Assembly (NCBI GenBank): GCA_015056945.1
Contig: SVFH01000006.1
Span: forward strand, 1-64,000
Direction: 5' to 3'
Length of the DNA: 64,000 bases
DNA from: Lachnospiraceae bacterium
GTDB lineage: Bacteria; Bacillota; Clostridia; Lachnospirales; Lachnospiraceae
The notes beneath the pieces were generated by a model. The model ran no database searches. It was not told the DNA's origin and worked only from the letters and a program-made list of their open reading frames with translations. Position numbers and translations under genes: made by a program. Shown piece after piece: positions 46,071-56,276 of the stretch. The first letter of the stretch is position 1. Each line of letters begins with the position of its first letter.

Positions 46071-48914
46071 TCAATCTGCCAGGCTTGTCACAAACAATTT
46101 GGCAATCTCATATAAATCCTTTGTTGCAACATTCTCTGTGACACTGTTATCATGTCTTTTATAAAAGAAGGACGCATCCAGGCTTTCACTGTAAAGATAG
46201 CGCAAATCTCCGATTTGCCTTCCGTGCTCTTCCAGTGCCTTCTCAAATTTCTTCTCTGTTTCCAGTTTGGCTCTTCCCTGCTCATTATCTGAAGCAACAT
46301 AGCCGTTTAATACGTCACCGCTTAACTGCAATCCGGCTACCACGGTTCCGTATTCTTCTGTATGGAAGGAGGCTGTAACGCTTCCGCTTCCCTCCGCTTT
46401 ATGCACCAGCTTCACGCGGATTCCCACAAACGTTCCGTTCATGGAAACAGGAACTTCATAGGCTTCTTCCCGCGCCATATTTCCCATGACACTAATCTGC
46501 TTGTATAAAAGTCCCATTGCCCGTACATCCAGTCGGTCAGTTTCCTCTATCAGGGAAAGATTCTGAAGAATCTCACCTGCCATCTCTTCCATCCTGTTAA
46601 TTTTATCGGCAAATTCTTCCTTTCCATTAAGCGATTCTGCCATGGAAAAGAGTTCTTTCTCCATTTCTACCGCTCTTTCTTCATCGCAAGAACGATATTT
46701 CTCAATCTCTTCATGCAAAAGATCCCAGGAACCTTTTTTACCTGAAGCCGCTTTGGCCTGTGACATCATTGTCGCCATCGCCTGCGTTCCTCTTGCAGAA
46801 GGCTTCATCTGATAGGAAAGCATGTTTTCCATGGTTTCTTCATCTGCTAAAATAAGGGACTGACGCAATGCCGAGAGCTCCTCTTTGTATAATTCTCTCT
46901 CTGCTTCTTTATCAGCAACTACTGTTTCTTCAAAACCTTTTAAAATCTGTTCGGAAATGTCAAATTCATATCCGGCTTCCTTCAGCCTCATTCCGACACT
47001 TTCGTCAATTGTGATATCAAGCCCTGTTTTTTTACCGGTTCTGACTGCAGTTAAAAGATTCTTAAAAGTACGCTCCGCGCCCTGATTCATGACACTTCCG
47101 AGTGCCGCATGATCACCGCTTTGAATCTGATGTAAAAGTCTGTAAATTCCGATGTAAGCATCACGCTCAGCCGTAGTGATTTCACCCTTTTGTTCCATAC
47201 GGAATAAAAATCTGCTGTAAGTTTCACTTTCTTTCAAAGGTTCCTCATAGAACCGGTCCACCTCTGCTTCCAATGCTTCAGGTGTATATTCTAACGGATT
47301 GATTCCCTCCCGGATCAGACGCAAGGTCGTCGCCGGTGTCATTTTATTAATAACACGCTGCAAAAGGGAATCTTCCTCTTTCACAGCTTCAATATTCTCA
47401 ACTGTCACTTCCATGCTGTTATATCCGAGAATACGTACTGCACGTCGATTCTCTTCATTCAAAGGCAATTCCAGACTCTCTAACATAGAATCCGTTCCGG
47501 CAAATGCCTTTCGGATATTATCGCCTAAGTCTGCCCGCACCTGTGTTCCAAGCAATTCATACTGTTCGCCTGCCGCTTTATATTTCGCCGCAAGCATCTC
47601 GCCTGTTTCACATACATAAGAAAGGGAAATCTCCGCATGCGCCTGTACACATCTGCCTACAACAGCCGCCGGAGCCAGTGCCAGTGTGACAAGTCTGTCA
47701 TTGGTAGCGCTCCAAAGTGTTGCTTTGCGTGCTGCCTCCTGCAGCGCCGCCTCTCTTTCCGCATTCGGTTCTATTCCGAACAATGCCTGCAAACGCTCAT
47801 TTTCAATCTGCTTCAGGGCATCTACCATTTCTGACATCGCATTCACATCTGCAATCACACCCTGACGCATCATCCGATACGATGACTCTGCCGTCAGCAT
47901 AACTCTTGTTTCCTCTGTCACTCTTGCAGAAACCGCTACCTGAAGAGACTTCGTCATCATAAGTTCTGTATCATTTAAATAACACTGTGTCGCTTCTTTC
48001 CCGCGTGTCAGTGCATTCACAACTGCATTACTGAGACCTGCTGCGCTAATCGGAAAAGCAATTCCCTTCATGTCATGAAGCTTGCGCACATTGTCTGCAT
48101 TCAAAAAGATACCGCTTTCCACCAGCCATTTCGCCTGTGAAAGTGTCGTATCATCCACCAAAAGTCCGGCTTCCTGAATCACTTCCTCAAGACGCGGACG
48201 CAGTGAATCCAAAGAAACGCCTTCTGCCTGCCTTGATAAATAACCTCTGATTCCCTCGGAATAAAAGCCGCCTTGGGAAATTGACACTTCTGCCGCACAG
48301 AATCTTACTCTGTAAAGATGCTCCAAAGTCGGCTCTATCGCATTGCGAAGCACATAATCGCACATTCCGTCAGAAATTTCTGTCAGTTCAGCTGCCTGCC
48401 GGAAGGCTTCTTTTGCACCTTTCAAATTCTCTTGTGTCATGGGCACATCCGCTTCGCGGAAAGCACGGTTTAATTCATTTGCCGCACCCTCACTGCCGGT
48501 TACTTCTATCAATACTTCTTTGCTGACATCATCGTTATATCCTTCAATCACAACGCCGCTCTGGGCAAGTTTTACCTTAATTTCATCCAGTACGGTAACA
48601 GCTTCTTCCGGTGTCATATCCTGAGGAGCATAGCCTTCCTCCATAAGTACGGCATAATCTTCCTCGGACAATGTATTTGACATTATCGTCATATAATTCA
48701 ACTGAGTCTGTACATTCATGGTTCCGGCTACAGCCATTACCTGTTCTTTATTTGCCTTTTGCCCTTCATAAACGGAAAAATCCGAGCCTGCCCCCGTGAT
48801 ACTCATAGCAACATCCGTGGCTTTCACGATACGGTTTGCCTCGTGCTCCACGGTGGATGCTGCTCTATGTACCTGATTGGATTCTGACCCGGAATTTGTA
48901 TATAAATGTACCAT
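46071..48914 (-). CDS. DUF6240-like large protein next to flagellin
   Basis: 947-aa intact ORF with repeated TxEEAVTVLDEIKVKLAQSG / LTxENLKGAKEAFRQA-type segments. Confidence 0.65.
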   Translation of the reverse strand: MVHLYTNSGSESNQVHRAASTVEHEANRIVKATDVAMSITGAGSDFSVYEGQKANKEQVMAVAGTMNVQTQLNYMTIMSNTLSEEDYAVLMEEGYAPQDMTPEEAVTVLDEIKVKLAQSGVVIEGYNDDVSKEVLIEVTGSEGAANELNRAFREADVPMTQENLKGAKEAFRQAAELTEISDGMCDYVLRNAIEPTLEHLYRVRFCAAEVSISQGGFYSEGIRGYLSRQAEGVSLDSLRPRLEEVIQEAGLLVDDTTLSQAKWLVESGIFLNADNVRKLHDMKGIAFPISAAGLSNAVVNALTRGKEATQCYLNDTELMMTKSLQVAVSARVTEETRVMLTAESSYRMMRQGVIADVNAMSEMVDALKQIENERLQALFGIEPNAEREAALQEAARKATLWSATNDRLVTLALAPAAVVGRCVQAHAEISLSYVCETGEMLAAKYKAAGEQYELLGTQVRADLGDNIRKAFAGTDSMLESLELPLNEENRRAVRILGYNSMEVTVENIEAVKEEDSLLQRVINKMTPATTLRLIREGINPLEYTPEALEAEVDRFYEEPLKESETYSRFLFRMEQKGEITTAERDAYIGIYRLLHQIQSGDHAALGSVMNQGAERTFKNLLTAVRTGKKTGLDITIDESVGMRLKEAGYEFDISEQILKGFEETVVADKEAERELYKEELSALRQSLILADEETMENMLSYQMKPSARGTQAMATMMSQAKAASGKKGSWDLLHEEIEKYRSCDEERAVEMEKELFSMAESLNGKEEFADKINRMEEMAGEILQNLSLIEETDRLDVRAMGLLYKQISVMGNMAREEAYEVPVSMNGTFVGIRVKLVHKAEGSGSVTASFHTEEYGTVVAGLQLSGDVLNGYVASDNEQGRAKLETEKKFEKALEEHGRQIGDLRYLYSESLDASFFYKRHDNSVTENVATKDLYEIAKLFVTSLAD

Positions 48915-49004
48915 CTGTCACCTCGTATCTTTCTGTCGTATATTATATTTCGGCAGAAATGTACGAAAATATTAGACAATTCACCAATGTCATTTCGTAT
49001 GGTT

Positions 49005-49613
49005 CTACTGGCGGCTTTGCACCAGTGCCTCGAACTGTGCCTTCGCTTCTTCAAAGTCTGTGAAATGAATGGCATTCATGCCGACAGCCTTCGCGCCGGC
49101 CACATTGTCGGCTCTGTCATCGAAGAAGACACATTCCTCTGCTTTCAAATCATAAGTCTGCAGAAGTTTCTCATAGATTTCCGCATCCGGTTTGATGCAT
49201 TTTACATGAGAGGAAATGATTTTACCATCAATATAGGGCATGAAATCGAAGTAATGTTCCTCCGAATTCTGATAAAAGCCCTGCGGAAAATTTGAAAGAA
49301 GATACGTATTCATGCCTCTCTCTTTCATGCTTTTGACCCACTCAACCGAATAAGGAAAAATTTCAATTGTTTCATAAAGGTACTTCCAGAACAAATCAAA
49401 CTTCTCTTCGTAGCCGGGGATTTCCTTCTTCATCAGGGCCGTTACTTCTTCCTCTTCCATGACACCTCTGTCAAGCTCGTTCCAAAGCTCGCTGAGAATC
49501 ACGCCTCCGACCTTCTCGGTCTCCTCTTGCGTAAACCCGAGATTTGCCATTACACCGCGCCAGTTGAAATCCACCAGCACCATTCCGATATCAAAAACAA
49601 CATTTTTAATCAT
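49005..49613 (-). CDS. HAD-IA family hydrolase
   Basis: VVFDIGMVLVDF, YLLSNF, KPDAEIYEKLL, VFFDDRADNVAGA. Confidence 0.9.
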   Translation of the reverse strand: MIKNVVFDIGMVLVDFNWRGVMANLGFTQEETEKVGGVILSELWNELDRGVMEEEEVTALMKKEIPGYEEKFDLFWKYLYETIEIFPYSVEWVKSMKERGMNTYLLSNFPQGFYQNSEEHYFDFMPYIDGKIISSHVKCIKPDAEIYEKLLQTYDLKAEECVFFDDRADNVAGAKAVGMNAIHFTDFEEAKAQFEALVQSRQ

Positions 49614-50982
49614 TTGTCTGTCCCTCTTTTTCTTTCAGCATCTTCATTTCTTTGATAAAATAAATCCCTGCCGGGAGTGATATTCCAAGTGTCAATACAT
49701 CTGCAATCGGCTGTGCAATCTGAATTCCCGTAAGATCGAAAAATATCGGCAAGACAAGAAGAAGAGGTAAGAAGCAGGCACCCTGTCTGCAGGAAGCAAC
49801 GACGGAAGCCATGAAAGACTTACCGCAGGACTGTAACATCATATTGCACATAACAATCCATGAACCGAGCGGAAACGTTAATGTCTGAGCCCGAAGTGCA
49901 AAGGCTCCGATTTCACATACCAGTTCATCCTGTCTGAAAAACCACACAATCTGTGGTGCAAAAACGAATCCGACAACGGAAATTACGACAAGAAAGCCAA
50001 TCGCCACTTTTACACAGAAATAGAAGGCTTCTTTCACCCTGTCATAAAGTCTGGCTCCGTAATTAAAGCTGCAAACCGGCTGGAAGCCTTGTCCGAAACC
50101 GATTAACGCGGAATTGGCGAACATTGACACACGTGACACAATTGACATACCAGCGATAGCCGCATCTGCAGAAGCACCCGCGATTTCGCGAACGGACACG
50201 TTCAGAAGCATCACGGAAAGACTCGCCAATCCCTGACGAAACAGCGAAGGCAAGCCTGCTGCCACAATCTCTTTAAAAACAGACCACTTAAAAGGATTAG
50301 TCCGCAATGTGATGTGTAGATTTCCACCGAAGCGAGTACATACCAGCAGCAAAATAAAACTGGCAATCTGTCCTACAATAGTCGCAAGTGCCGCGCCTTT
50401 AATCCCCATGTCAAATACAAAAATAAACAACGGATCCAAGCCAATATTTAGCACTGCTCCAAGCATAATGCCGTACATGGAATACATCGCATTACCCTGA
50501 TAACGCATCTGGTTATTGAGTACAAAAGAGCACATCACAAAAGGGGCGCCGATAAGGATAATTCCCATATAATCTTTGACATATGTAATATTGGTCGGGG
50601 TTGCGCCGAGAATATTCGCAAGCGGATTCATAAAAATCAGACTCAGCACCATCAGACTGACACCGGCAATCACAGCATATGCAAACCCTGCATTTGCAAT
50701 CTCTTTTGCCTCGTCAACTTTCTTTTCTCCAAGCTTTCTTGCAAGGAAGGTTCCGGAACCATGGCCAAACAGGAATCCGAACGCCTGGATAACCGCCATA
50801 AGTGAGAATACAACACCGACTGCAGCCGTCGCTTCCGTATTAATCTGCCCTACAAAGTAGGTATCCACCATATTATAGAAAGACGTCACCAGCATACTGA
50901 TAATGGTCGGAATTGCAAGCGACCCAACGAGCTTGGGAACCGGTGTCGTTGTCATTTTGATAAACTTTTCTTCCTGTGTCAT
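49606..50982 (-). CDS. MATE family efflux transporter
   Basis: 12-TM protein with PTIISMLVTSFYNMVDTYFVGQ, FGHGSGTFLARKLG. Confidence 0.93.
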   Translation of the reverse strand: MTQEEKFIKMTTTPVPKLVGSLAIPTIISMLVTSFYNMVDTYFVGQINTEATAAVGVVFSLMAVIQAFGFLFGHGSGTFLARKLGEKKVDEAKEIANAGFAYAVIAGVSLMVLSLIFMNPLANILGATPTNITYVKDYMGIILIGAPFVMCSFVLNNQMRYQGNAMYSMYGIMLGAVLNIGLDPLFIFVFDMGIKGAALATIVGQIASFILLLVCTRFGGNLHITLRTNPFKWSVFKEIVAAGLPSLFRQGLASLSVMLLNVSVREIAGASADAAIAGMSIVSRVSMFANSALIGFGQGFQPVCSFNYGARLYDRVKEAFYFCVKVAIGFLVVISVVGFVFAPQIVWFFRQDELVCEIGAFALRAQTLTFPLGSWIVMCNMMLQSCGKSFMASVVASCRQGACFLPLLLVLPIFFDLTGIQIAQPIADVLTLGISLPAGIYFIKEMKMLKEKEGQTND

Positions 50983-51000
50983 TTTTTAAGACCTCACTTA

Positions 51001-51900
51001 CTACTTACTTCCGCTCACTCTATAATACATCTCCAAGGTGTCCTTGTCAAAGTAGCACACAGCTTCTACGCTTCCGTAAATACGTGCAAAATGAATTTCG
51101 CCGTCCTTGGTTTCTTCATACATATTTCTTCTGTACGGCGAATTCTGCAATCGTTCCAATTCTGCTTCAAAAGCATCCTCGTCGGTAAAGCGCAGCTTTA
51201 ACTCATACCTGTATAAAATATCCCATGAATTCAGGGATTCATATTCAAATGTAACATCCACAACCCCCTCCGGAATCGTCTCCGGAAGAATTGCATATTC
51301 CCCATCCCTAGCCGTGTCTGCAACGACTTTCCGGTAATCGGCAACATCCTCCGTATAATTACAAAGAAGTGTTCCTGCCATAAACATTCCCGCAATCGAC
51401 ATCACAATCAGATACCAGGAGCATACCACGGTAACAATCAGCGATGCTATCTTTTTCCATATTTTTTTGCTCTTCCAGAAACAAAAAATCAGAAAACCGC
51501 AAGGGATAATAATCTCATATGCGAACAGGCATAGAATAGACTGCCAATTATCAAATCTGATATGCGGGTACTTTATCCCTTGAAATTCCATCAAAATCCA
51601 CGCTGCCAATGCCACGAAATAAATAAACAACGGCACAAAACGGGCGATATCACTGACTTTTGATAATGCTTCCGCAAAAATATGACGGATTTCCCTGCCT
51701 GCCCTTTTACCGGCGAGCTTTTTATCGGATTCCGGGCTGATTTCACCGTTCCTTTTAATCTCTTCCAAGCAGTTGCGGCAGATGTTGCAGCCTTTGATAT
51801 GTTCCTCAATCATCTCCGCCGTTTCCGGCGCCACAGCTTCCTCAACATAAAGAGGAAGCAAATCCGCTACCACTTCACAAATCTCTTCTTTCTCTTTCAT
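51001..51900 (-). CDS. zf-HC2 anti-sigma-like membrane protein
   Basis: HIKGCNICRNCLEEI zinc finger, TM helices; overlaps the sigma factor gene stop. Confidence 0.75.
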   Translation of the reverse strand: MKEKEEICEVVADLLPLYVEEAVAPETAEMIEEHIKGCNICRNCLEEIKRNGEISPESDKKLAGKRAGREIRHIFAEALSKVSDIARFVPLFIYFVALAAWILMEFQGIKYPHIRFDNWQSILCLFAYEIIIPCGFLIFCFWKSKKIWKKIASLIVTVVCSWYLIVMSIAGMFMAGTLLCNYTEDVADYRKVVADTARDGEYAILPETIPEGVVDVTFEYESLNSWDILYRYELKLRFTDEDAFEAELERLQNSPYRRNMYEETKDGEIHFARIYGSVEAVCYFDKDTLEMYYRVSGSK

Positions 51901-52370
51901 GAGAGCTCCTCCTTAATCTGCATTCTCGCGCGATAATATGTCACTCGCGCCCAACTTTCATTCTTTTCCATGATTTTACCGATTTCCCGAAACGATAAAT
52001 CACCAAGAATGCGTAAATAGAATACTTCTCTGTACGGCTCTTGCAGACAATGAATTTTGGAAAGAATCAATTGCTTCATTTCCTCATTTTCCAACTTTGT
52101 AAACATCTCTTCGTCATCACAGAGAAGCTCCTCCGGAAAAGTAACCTTATTTCTGTTTTTTCTGTAATATGCGCATAATTCGTTTTTGGCTATCTGACAA
52201 ATCCACACACCGATTTTACAATCACCGCGGAAACGGCCAATCTGTAAAAAAGCATTAAAAAAAGCCTGCTGCGTAATCTCCTCCGCCAGGTGCGGGTCTG
52301 CACAGCGCTTCATGATATAGCCATAGACAATATCGTAATTTTGCGCAAAAATTTCTTCGAAATCGTTCAC
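51897..52370 (-). CDS. ECF-type RNA polymerase sigma factor
   Basis: YGYIMKRCADPHLAEEITQQAFFNAF...LPYREVFYLRILGDLSFREIGKIMEKNESWARVTYYRAR. Confidence 0.92.
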   Translation of the reverse strand: MNDFEEIFAQNYDIVYGYIMKRCADPHLAEEITQQAFFNAFLQIGRFRGDCKIGVWICQIAKNELCAYYRKNRNKVTFPEELLCDDEEMFTKLENEEMKQLILSKIHCLQEPYREVFYLRILGDLSFREIGKIMEKNESWARVTYYRARMQIKEELS

Positions 52371-52390
52371 TCTGACACCTCTTACGCAAA

Positions 52391-52723
52391 TTATAATAAG
52401 TCCGAAAGGATAGTATCCAATAACCGCACGGCAAGATGAACCGTCGGAATCAGCAACGCCACCGTTATGCCTCCAAAGAGCAAATATGCCACCAGACGGA
52501 ACACTTTAAATTTTCCGCGCAAAATATCCTGTTTTTTTACTTCTTTTTCCTCATCAAAAACAACCTGCTCCACAATATCAGAAGAAACAAGTTCTTTATA
52601 CAGATTTTGGCACGCTTCACATTTTTCCAAATGCGCTTTGACCAGTACCCTGCTTCCGTTTCTGCAATGCCCATCGTAATAAAGTGGCAACAGATCTTCA
52701 ATTACCCTACAGTTAAGTTCCAT
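52391..52723 (-). CDS. zf-HC2 domain membrane protein
   Basis: HLEKCEACQNLYKEL zinc finger followed by a TM helix. Confidence 0.75.
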   Translation of the reverse strand: MELNCRVIEDLLPLYYDGHCRNGSRVLVKAHLEKCEACQNLYKELVSSDIVEQVVFDEEKEVKKQDILRGKFKVFRLVAYLLFGGITVALLIPTVHLAVRLLDTILSDLL

Positions 52724-52810
52724 CGTAAACTCCTTTTTGGTTACACTTTTGTGTTTCTTATATCAATAAGAGTCGCCGAAACGAATTTCGTTACAAAAAA
52801 TTTCCAAAAA

Positions 52811-53671
52811 TTATTCTATATCAAAAAAACGCAACGCTTCTTCCCAGAATACATCCGGAATATCGTACCATAGACTGCTGCCGGTTGCTGCCTCGCAAAG
52901 TTCCATCGCCTTCATCAAAACCCTGCCGTGCGTGACGCTTCCATCCATAATCAGCTTCTTTGTTACCCGCGTCCAATACGGCGCTATTTCCATCAAACCG
53001 GATTCATCAATTTCTTTTAAGACACGTTCCCTGTCATAGTCCAGACTATAAAATTCCTCTCGCCATTCTTTATCCTCCTGATGCAGAATCATAAACTGCG
53101 TTTTACCGCCCGAACCGGCCGGAACGCCCACTGCACCCGGGTTAATTGCCTTTGTGCCGTTGCGCTCAATCATTCCCTGTCGATGGACATGACCGTAAAT
53201 AATATACGGATGCGCACTTGCCTCCAGATACGCCAAAGCATCCGGCTTATCCGCAAGAAGTTTCTGCGTATTAGACTCCGGCGAGCCGTGACAGATCACC
53301 AAATCCGAGGCTCCGGGAATTTGTATCGTCTCGCAATGTTTCAAGCTTTGATAAAAGCTGATATCCTTCTCTGTCTGATGCTCATAGGTATAATGCATTG
53401 CGCCGACCGTGTGATTCCCGTCCCGCCAAATGCAATCTTTATCATACTTACGGGTAATCCAGTAATCCTCTTTGTTTCCGCGGATAAAATAGCAGGTATA
53501 CTTATTCCGCATCTCATACAGAATCTCCATTGTACGCTGCGGATACGGAAATTCTGCCACATAATCACCCAAAAAAACAAAGGTCTCTATTCCCTGCGCC
53601 AAAGCCACATCAAGACAGGCTTTTAACGCCACATAATTTCCATGTATGTCAGACAAAACCGCTATCTTCAT
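52811..53671 (-). CDS. Metallophosphoesterase
   Basis: LSDIHGNYVALK, FLGDYV, RGNKED, YGHVHRQ. Start reassigned to 53671. Confidence 0.92.
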   Translation of the reverse strand: MKIAVLSDIHGNYVALKACLDVALAQGIETFVFLGDYVAEFPYPQRTMEILYEMRNKYTCYFIRGNKEDYWITRKYDKDCIWRDGNHTVGAMHYTYEHQTEKDISFYQSLKHCETIQIPGASDLVICHGSPESNTQKLLADKPDALAYLEASAHPYIIYGHVHRQGMIERNGTKAINPGAVGVPAGSGGKTQFMILHQEDKEWREEFYSLDYDRERVLKEIDESGLMEIAPYWTRVTKKLIMDGSVTHGRVLMKAMELCEAATGSSLWYDIPDVFWEEALRFFDIE

Positions 53672-53709
53672 CTTGTTATCCCTCCCCATTATCCCGGCGA
53701 GGCACTCGC

Positions 53710-53829
53710 TTCTTTCTATTTCCTCAAGAACACGCTCGCGCTCGGTGAATACGTAGCGGTACTAAATTCGCAAGAATGCTCATTAAGTACCGACGCATTC
53801 AAAACGGTTCTTTCCGGAAATAGAAAGAA
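53710..53829. repeat. Nested palindromic intergenic repeat element
   Basis: Outer perfect 14-nt arms TTCTTTCTATTTCC (53710-53723)/GGAAATAGAAAGAA (53816-53829); inner arms GAATaCGTaGCGGTACT (53747-53763)/AGTACCGaCGcATTC (53786-53800). Confidence 0.75.
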
Positions 53830-53927
53830 ACAACCTCCTCTCCGGGGCATAGCCGCAAATCAGAAAACGGAAAGCCCGAAAGCTTCCCGTCTCCATTATA
53901 TCCTTAAATCACATAGAAATAAAGTTT

Positions 53928-54680
53928 TTAGCCTTTATAGGCGCGAATTATTTCCGCCATACTGTCACGGTACACATTGCCGCCAAGCACATCACCATTC
54001 GGATCAAAGCTGATGGAACGGACATCCTTCGGATCATCCTCGTAAGGATTTACGACAGTATTGTCATCATCAAAATATTCCCCAAGATATTTCAACGCAT
54101 TCCCGCTTGGGAAAATGACATTTCCTGTGCCGACGGGTATCCCTAATTCCTCAAATTCCGCCAGACATTCCCGCGTCTTCACATTGTACGGATTCTCATC
54201 CTCGCGGCTCACAAGCCACGCCGGACTTAACTCAATCCTGATTCCTGCTTCTTTCACACACGTTGCAAAATACTTCACCGACGCAAGCGGAATGGTTTCC
54301 TGATGGAACGCATCCACAGATAAAAGAATCCTTGTCACACCGCTCTTTGCAAGAAGATTTGCAACCTCACGGATTCTTCCTTCATCCTTGCTAAAATACC
54401 CGTTTGTAATCAAGTCTCTCTGCTCAATCCCCATCTCACGTGCCGTTTCATGAATGCACGCAACCGTCTCTGGATAAAGAAGCGGCTCTCCGCCAAACGT
54501 CATCAGCGACTGAATCTTATAGAATCCGCAAATCTCGCGAACCGCTTTTGCCGCTGCATCCTTATCAATATGTTCTCCGAAAGCCCCATGCTCCCCTTCG
54601 GAACAATGCTTGCATTTGCCTGTGCACGCCATGGTTACTACAAACTCTATTCTGTTTACATTTTTCAAAAATTCATTCAT
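53928..54680 (-). CDS. Radical SAM protein
   Basis: MACTGKCKHCSEGEHG (CxxxCxxC), MTFGGEPLLYPE. Confidence 0.9.
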   Translation of the reverse strand: MNEFLKNVNRIEFVVTMACTGKCKHCSEGEHGAFGEHIDKDAAAKAVREICGFYKIQSLMTFGGEPLLYPETVACIHETAREMGIEQRDLITNGYFSKDEGRIREVANLLAKSGVTRILLSVDAFHQETIPLASVKYFATCVKEAGIRIELSPAWLVSREDENPYNVKTRECLAEFEELGIPVGTGNVIFPSGNALKYLGEYFDDDNTVVNPYEDDPKDVRSISFDPNGDVLGGNVYRDSMAEIIRAYKG

Positions 54681-54909
54681 TTTATCTCACTACTCCTTTT
54701 AAAATATCAATTCATTCAGTATCACGCCGCGTTCCCGCGGAAATATTTTAAACGGTGCAGTTCCCGACAACATATTTTACTACAATTAACCTCGGTACAA
54801 CCTGCTGCCGGTTATAACAACTGCACCGAGTTCATAATTCGCTTATTCACCATAATTGCTTTCTCCCCGCTTCCTCTGTACACACAAATATACTTATGGT
54901 TACTTGCCA

Positions 54910-55914
54910 TCACATGGCCGCTTCAAATTCAGATATACTATCTGAACCTGCTGCCAACAACAACCACTTCTCCAATTTGCTTTCATCCGTTTCTTCTTTT
55001 ATCTTATCTTCTGTTTCCTTCGACAATATCCCTTTTTGATTCAATAGTAGAATAATAGACACAGCACGCCCTTCTGCACGTCCTTCGGTGCGTCCTTCGG
55101 TGCGCCCTTCCGCACGCCCTTCTTCATAGCTTTCCTCTTTCTCAAGCCGCATATGCTTTTCCTGATCATATTCAAAAATACTCATGGCTATTACCTCCGC
55201 ACGTTGCTCTCTCAAAAATTCCGCAAGAATTCCTTCTTTGATACAATCTTCAACAGCTTTATCTACCGCCAAACGCAAGTCCATTTTCTTACGATTTTCT
55301 CGAATCTTCGTAGTAAACAACATATATTCTTTTAGCAATTGACAAGCCCCCAGCAACTCTTCATTCATTCCCGGATTAATATTATACACAGTAACAATTA
55401 ACTCCAATTCAGGCTTATCCGTTTGTTTTTGAAACAGTTCCGACAACCGATACTCCATTCGTTCCGGCAACTTTGTATTTCCATTATAAAATACAGCAAA
55501 ACGCGGCGTCGGAATCTGCACTCTTTTACTTCCGTACAAGTTCTTCTCCGAAACCAGTTTTTGCAATTGTTGTGCCACATAAAGCAGATCGCGTAGCGGT
55601 ATATTGGGATTTACCGTTGACTGATGTTCATAGAGATTTAACTCAAAAGCAAACATGCAGGAAACGTCGTTCTTCATTCCCATATAAACTGCTTTTTCCA
55701 ATGTGGTAATTTCCAAATCATCCTCATTGGTGAAATTGGTTTTATTTACCGCATTGTACAAACTTAATAACGCCTTCTTCTCTTTAAACAGCATGCGAAA
55801 AACCGTATCTTTATAGTTTCTCTCTACTGCCGGGACTAACCCCGCATCTCCCATTTTTCGTGACGCGCTTTCATTCTGCGCACAACCAAAACACTCTGTG
55901 CATTTCATACACAT
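54910..55914 (-). CDS. Rpn-family recombination-promoting nuclease / PD-(D/E)XK transposase-like
   Basis: NYKDTVFRMLFKEKKALLSLYNAVNKTN...FELNLYEHQSTVNPNIPLRDLLYVAQQL (ExxxHQS). Confidence 0.85.
   Translation of the reverse strand: MCMKCTECFGCAQNESASRKMGDAGLVPAVERNYKDTVFRMLFKEKKALLSLYNAVNKTNFTNEDDLEITTLEKAVYMGMKNDVSCMFAFELNLYEHQSTVNPNIPLRDLLYVAQQLQKLVSEKNLYGSKRVQIPTPRFAVFYNGNTKLPERMEYRLSELFQKQTDKPELELIVTVYNINPGMNEELLGACQLLKEYMLFTTKIRENRKKMDLRLAVDKAVEDCIKEGILAEFLREQRAEVIAMSIFEYDQEKHMRLEKEESYEEGRAEGRTEGRTEGRAEGRAVSIILLLNQKGILSKETEDKIKEETDESKLEKWLLLAAGSDSISEFEAAM
55064..55123. repeat. Five 12-nt tandem units in the rpn-like gene
   Basis: GC/GTACGCCCTTCx units encoding EGRAEGRTEGRTEGRAEGRA. Confidence 0.8.
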
Positions 55915-56276
55915 ACCTCCTTATTCCGCAAGAATTCATAAATCCCTGCTTATGTTGTAATTGAGAATTAAAGCATGGATTTTCAAGAATTCCTTTGAAC
56001 TAAGGATAAAAGGCGAGAATGCCGTGATTTGTATAGGCTTAATTGCTTCTACAAAAAGAAAATATGCTTTGTGCTCATTTTAACACCGGAACAAAGCATG
56101 TGCAAGATATTTATCCTATCAATTCCCCTTCAAATCAATTGCTTCCGCATATCTGACCATCTCCAAAATAATACCTAAATACATTTGATTATTTCCGCTC
56201 ATCCCTTTATAATATTACCGGGGAATACGAATCGCGGAATATCCTCATGAATATTTGTACTGAAAGGAACGTTTAA

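Noticed and set aside
54753-54828. CGGTGCAGTT ... AACTGCACCG inverted repeat
   Set aside because: 10-nt arms with a 56-nt spacer and no U-tract; could be a chance match or weak terminator, so not listed as a feature.
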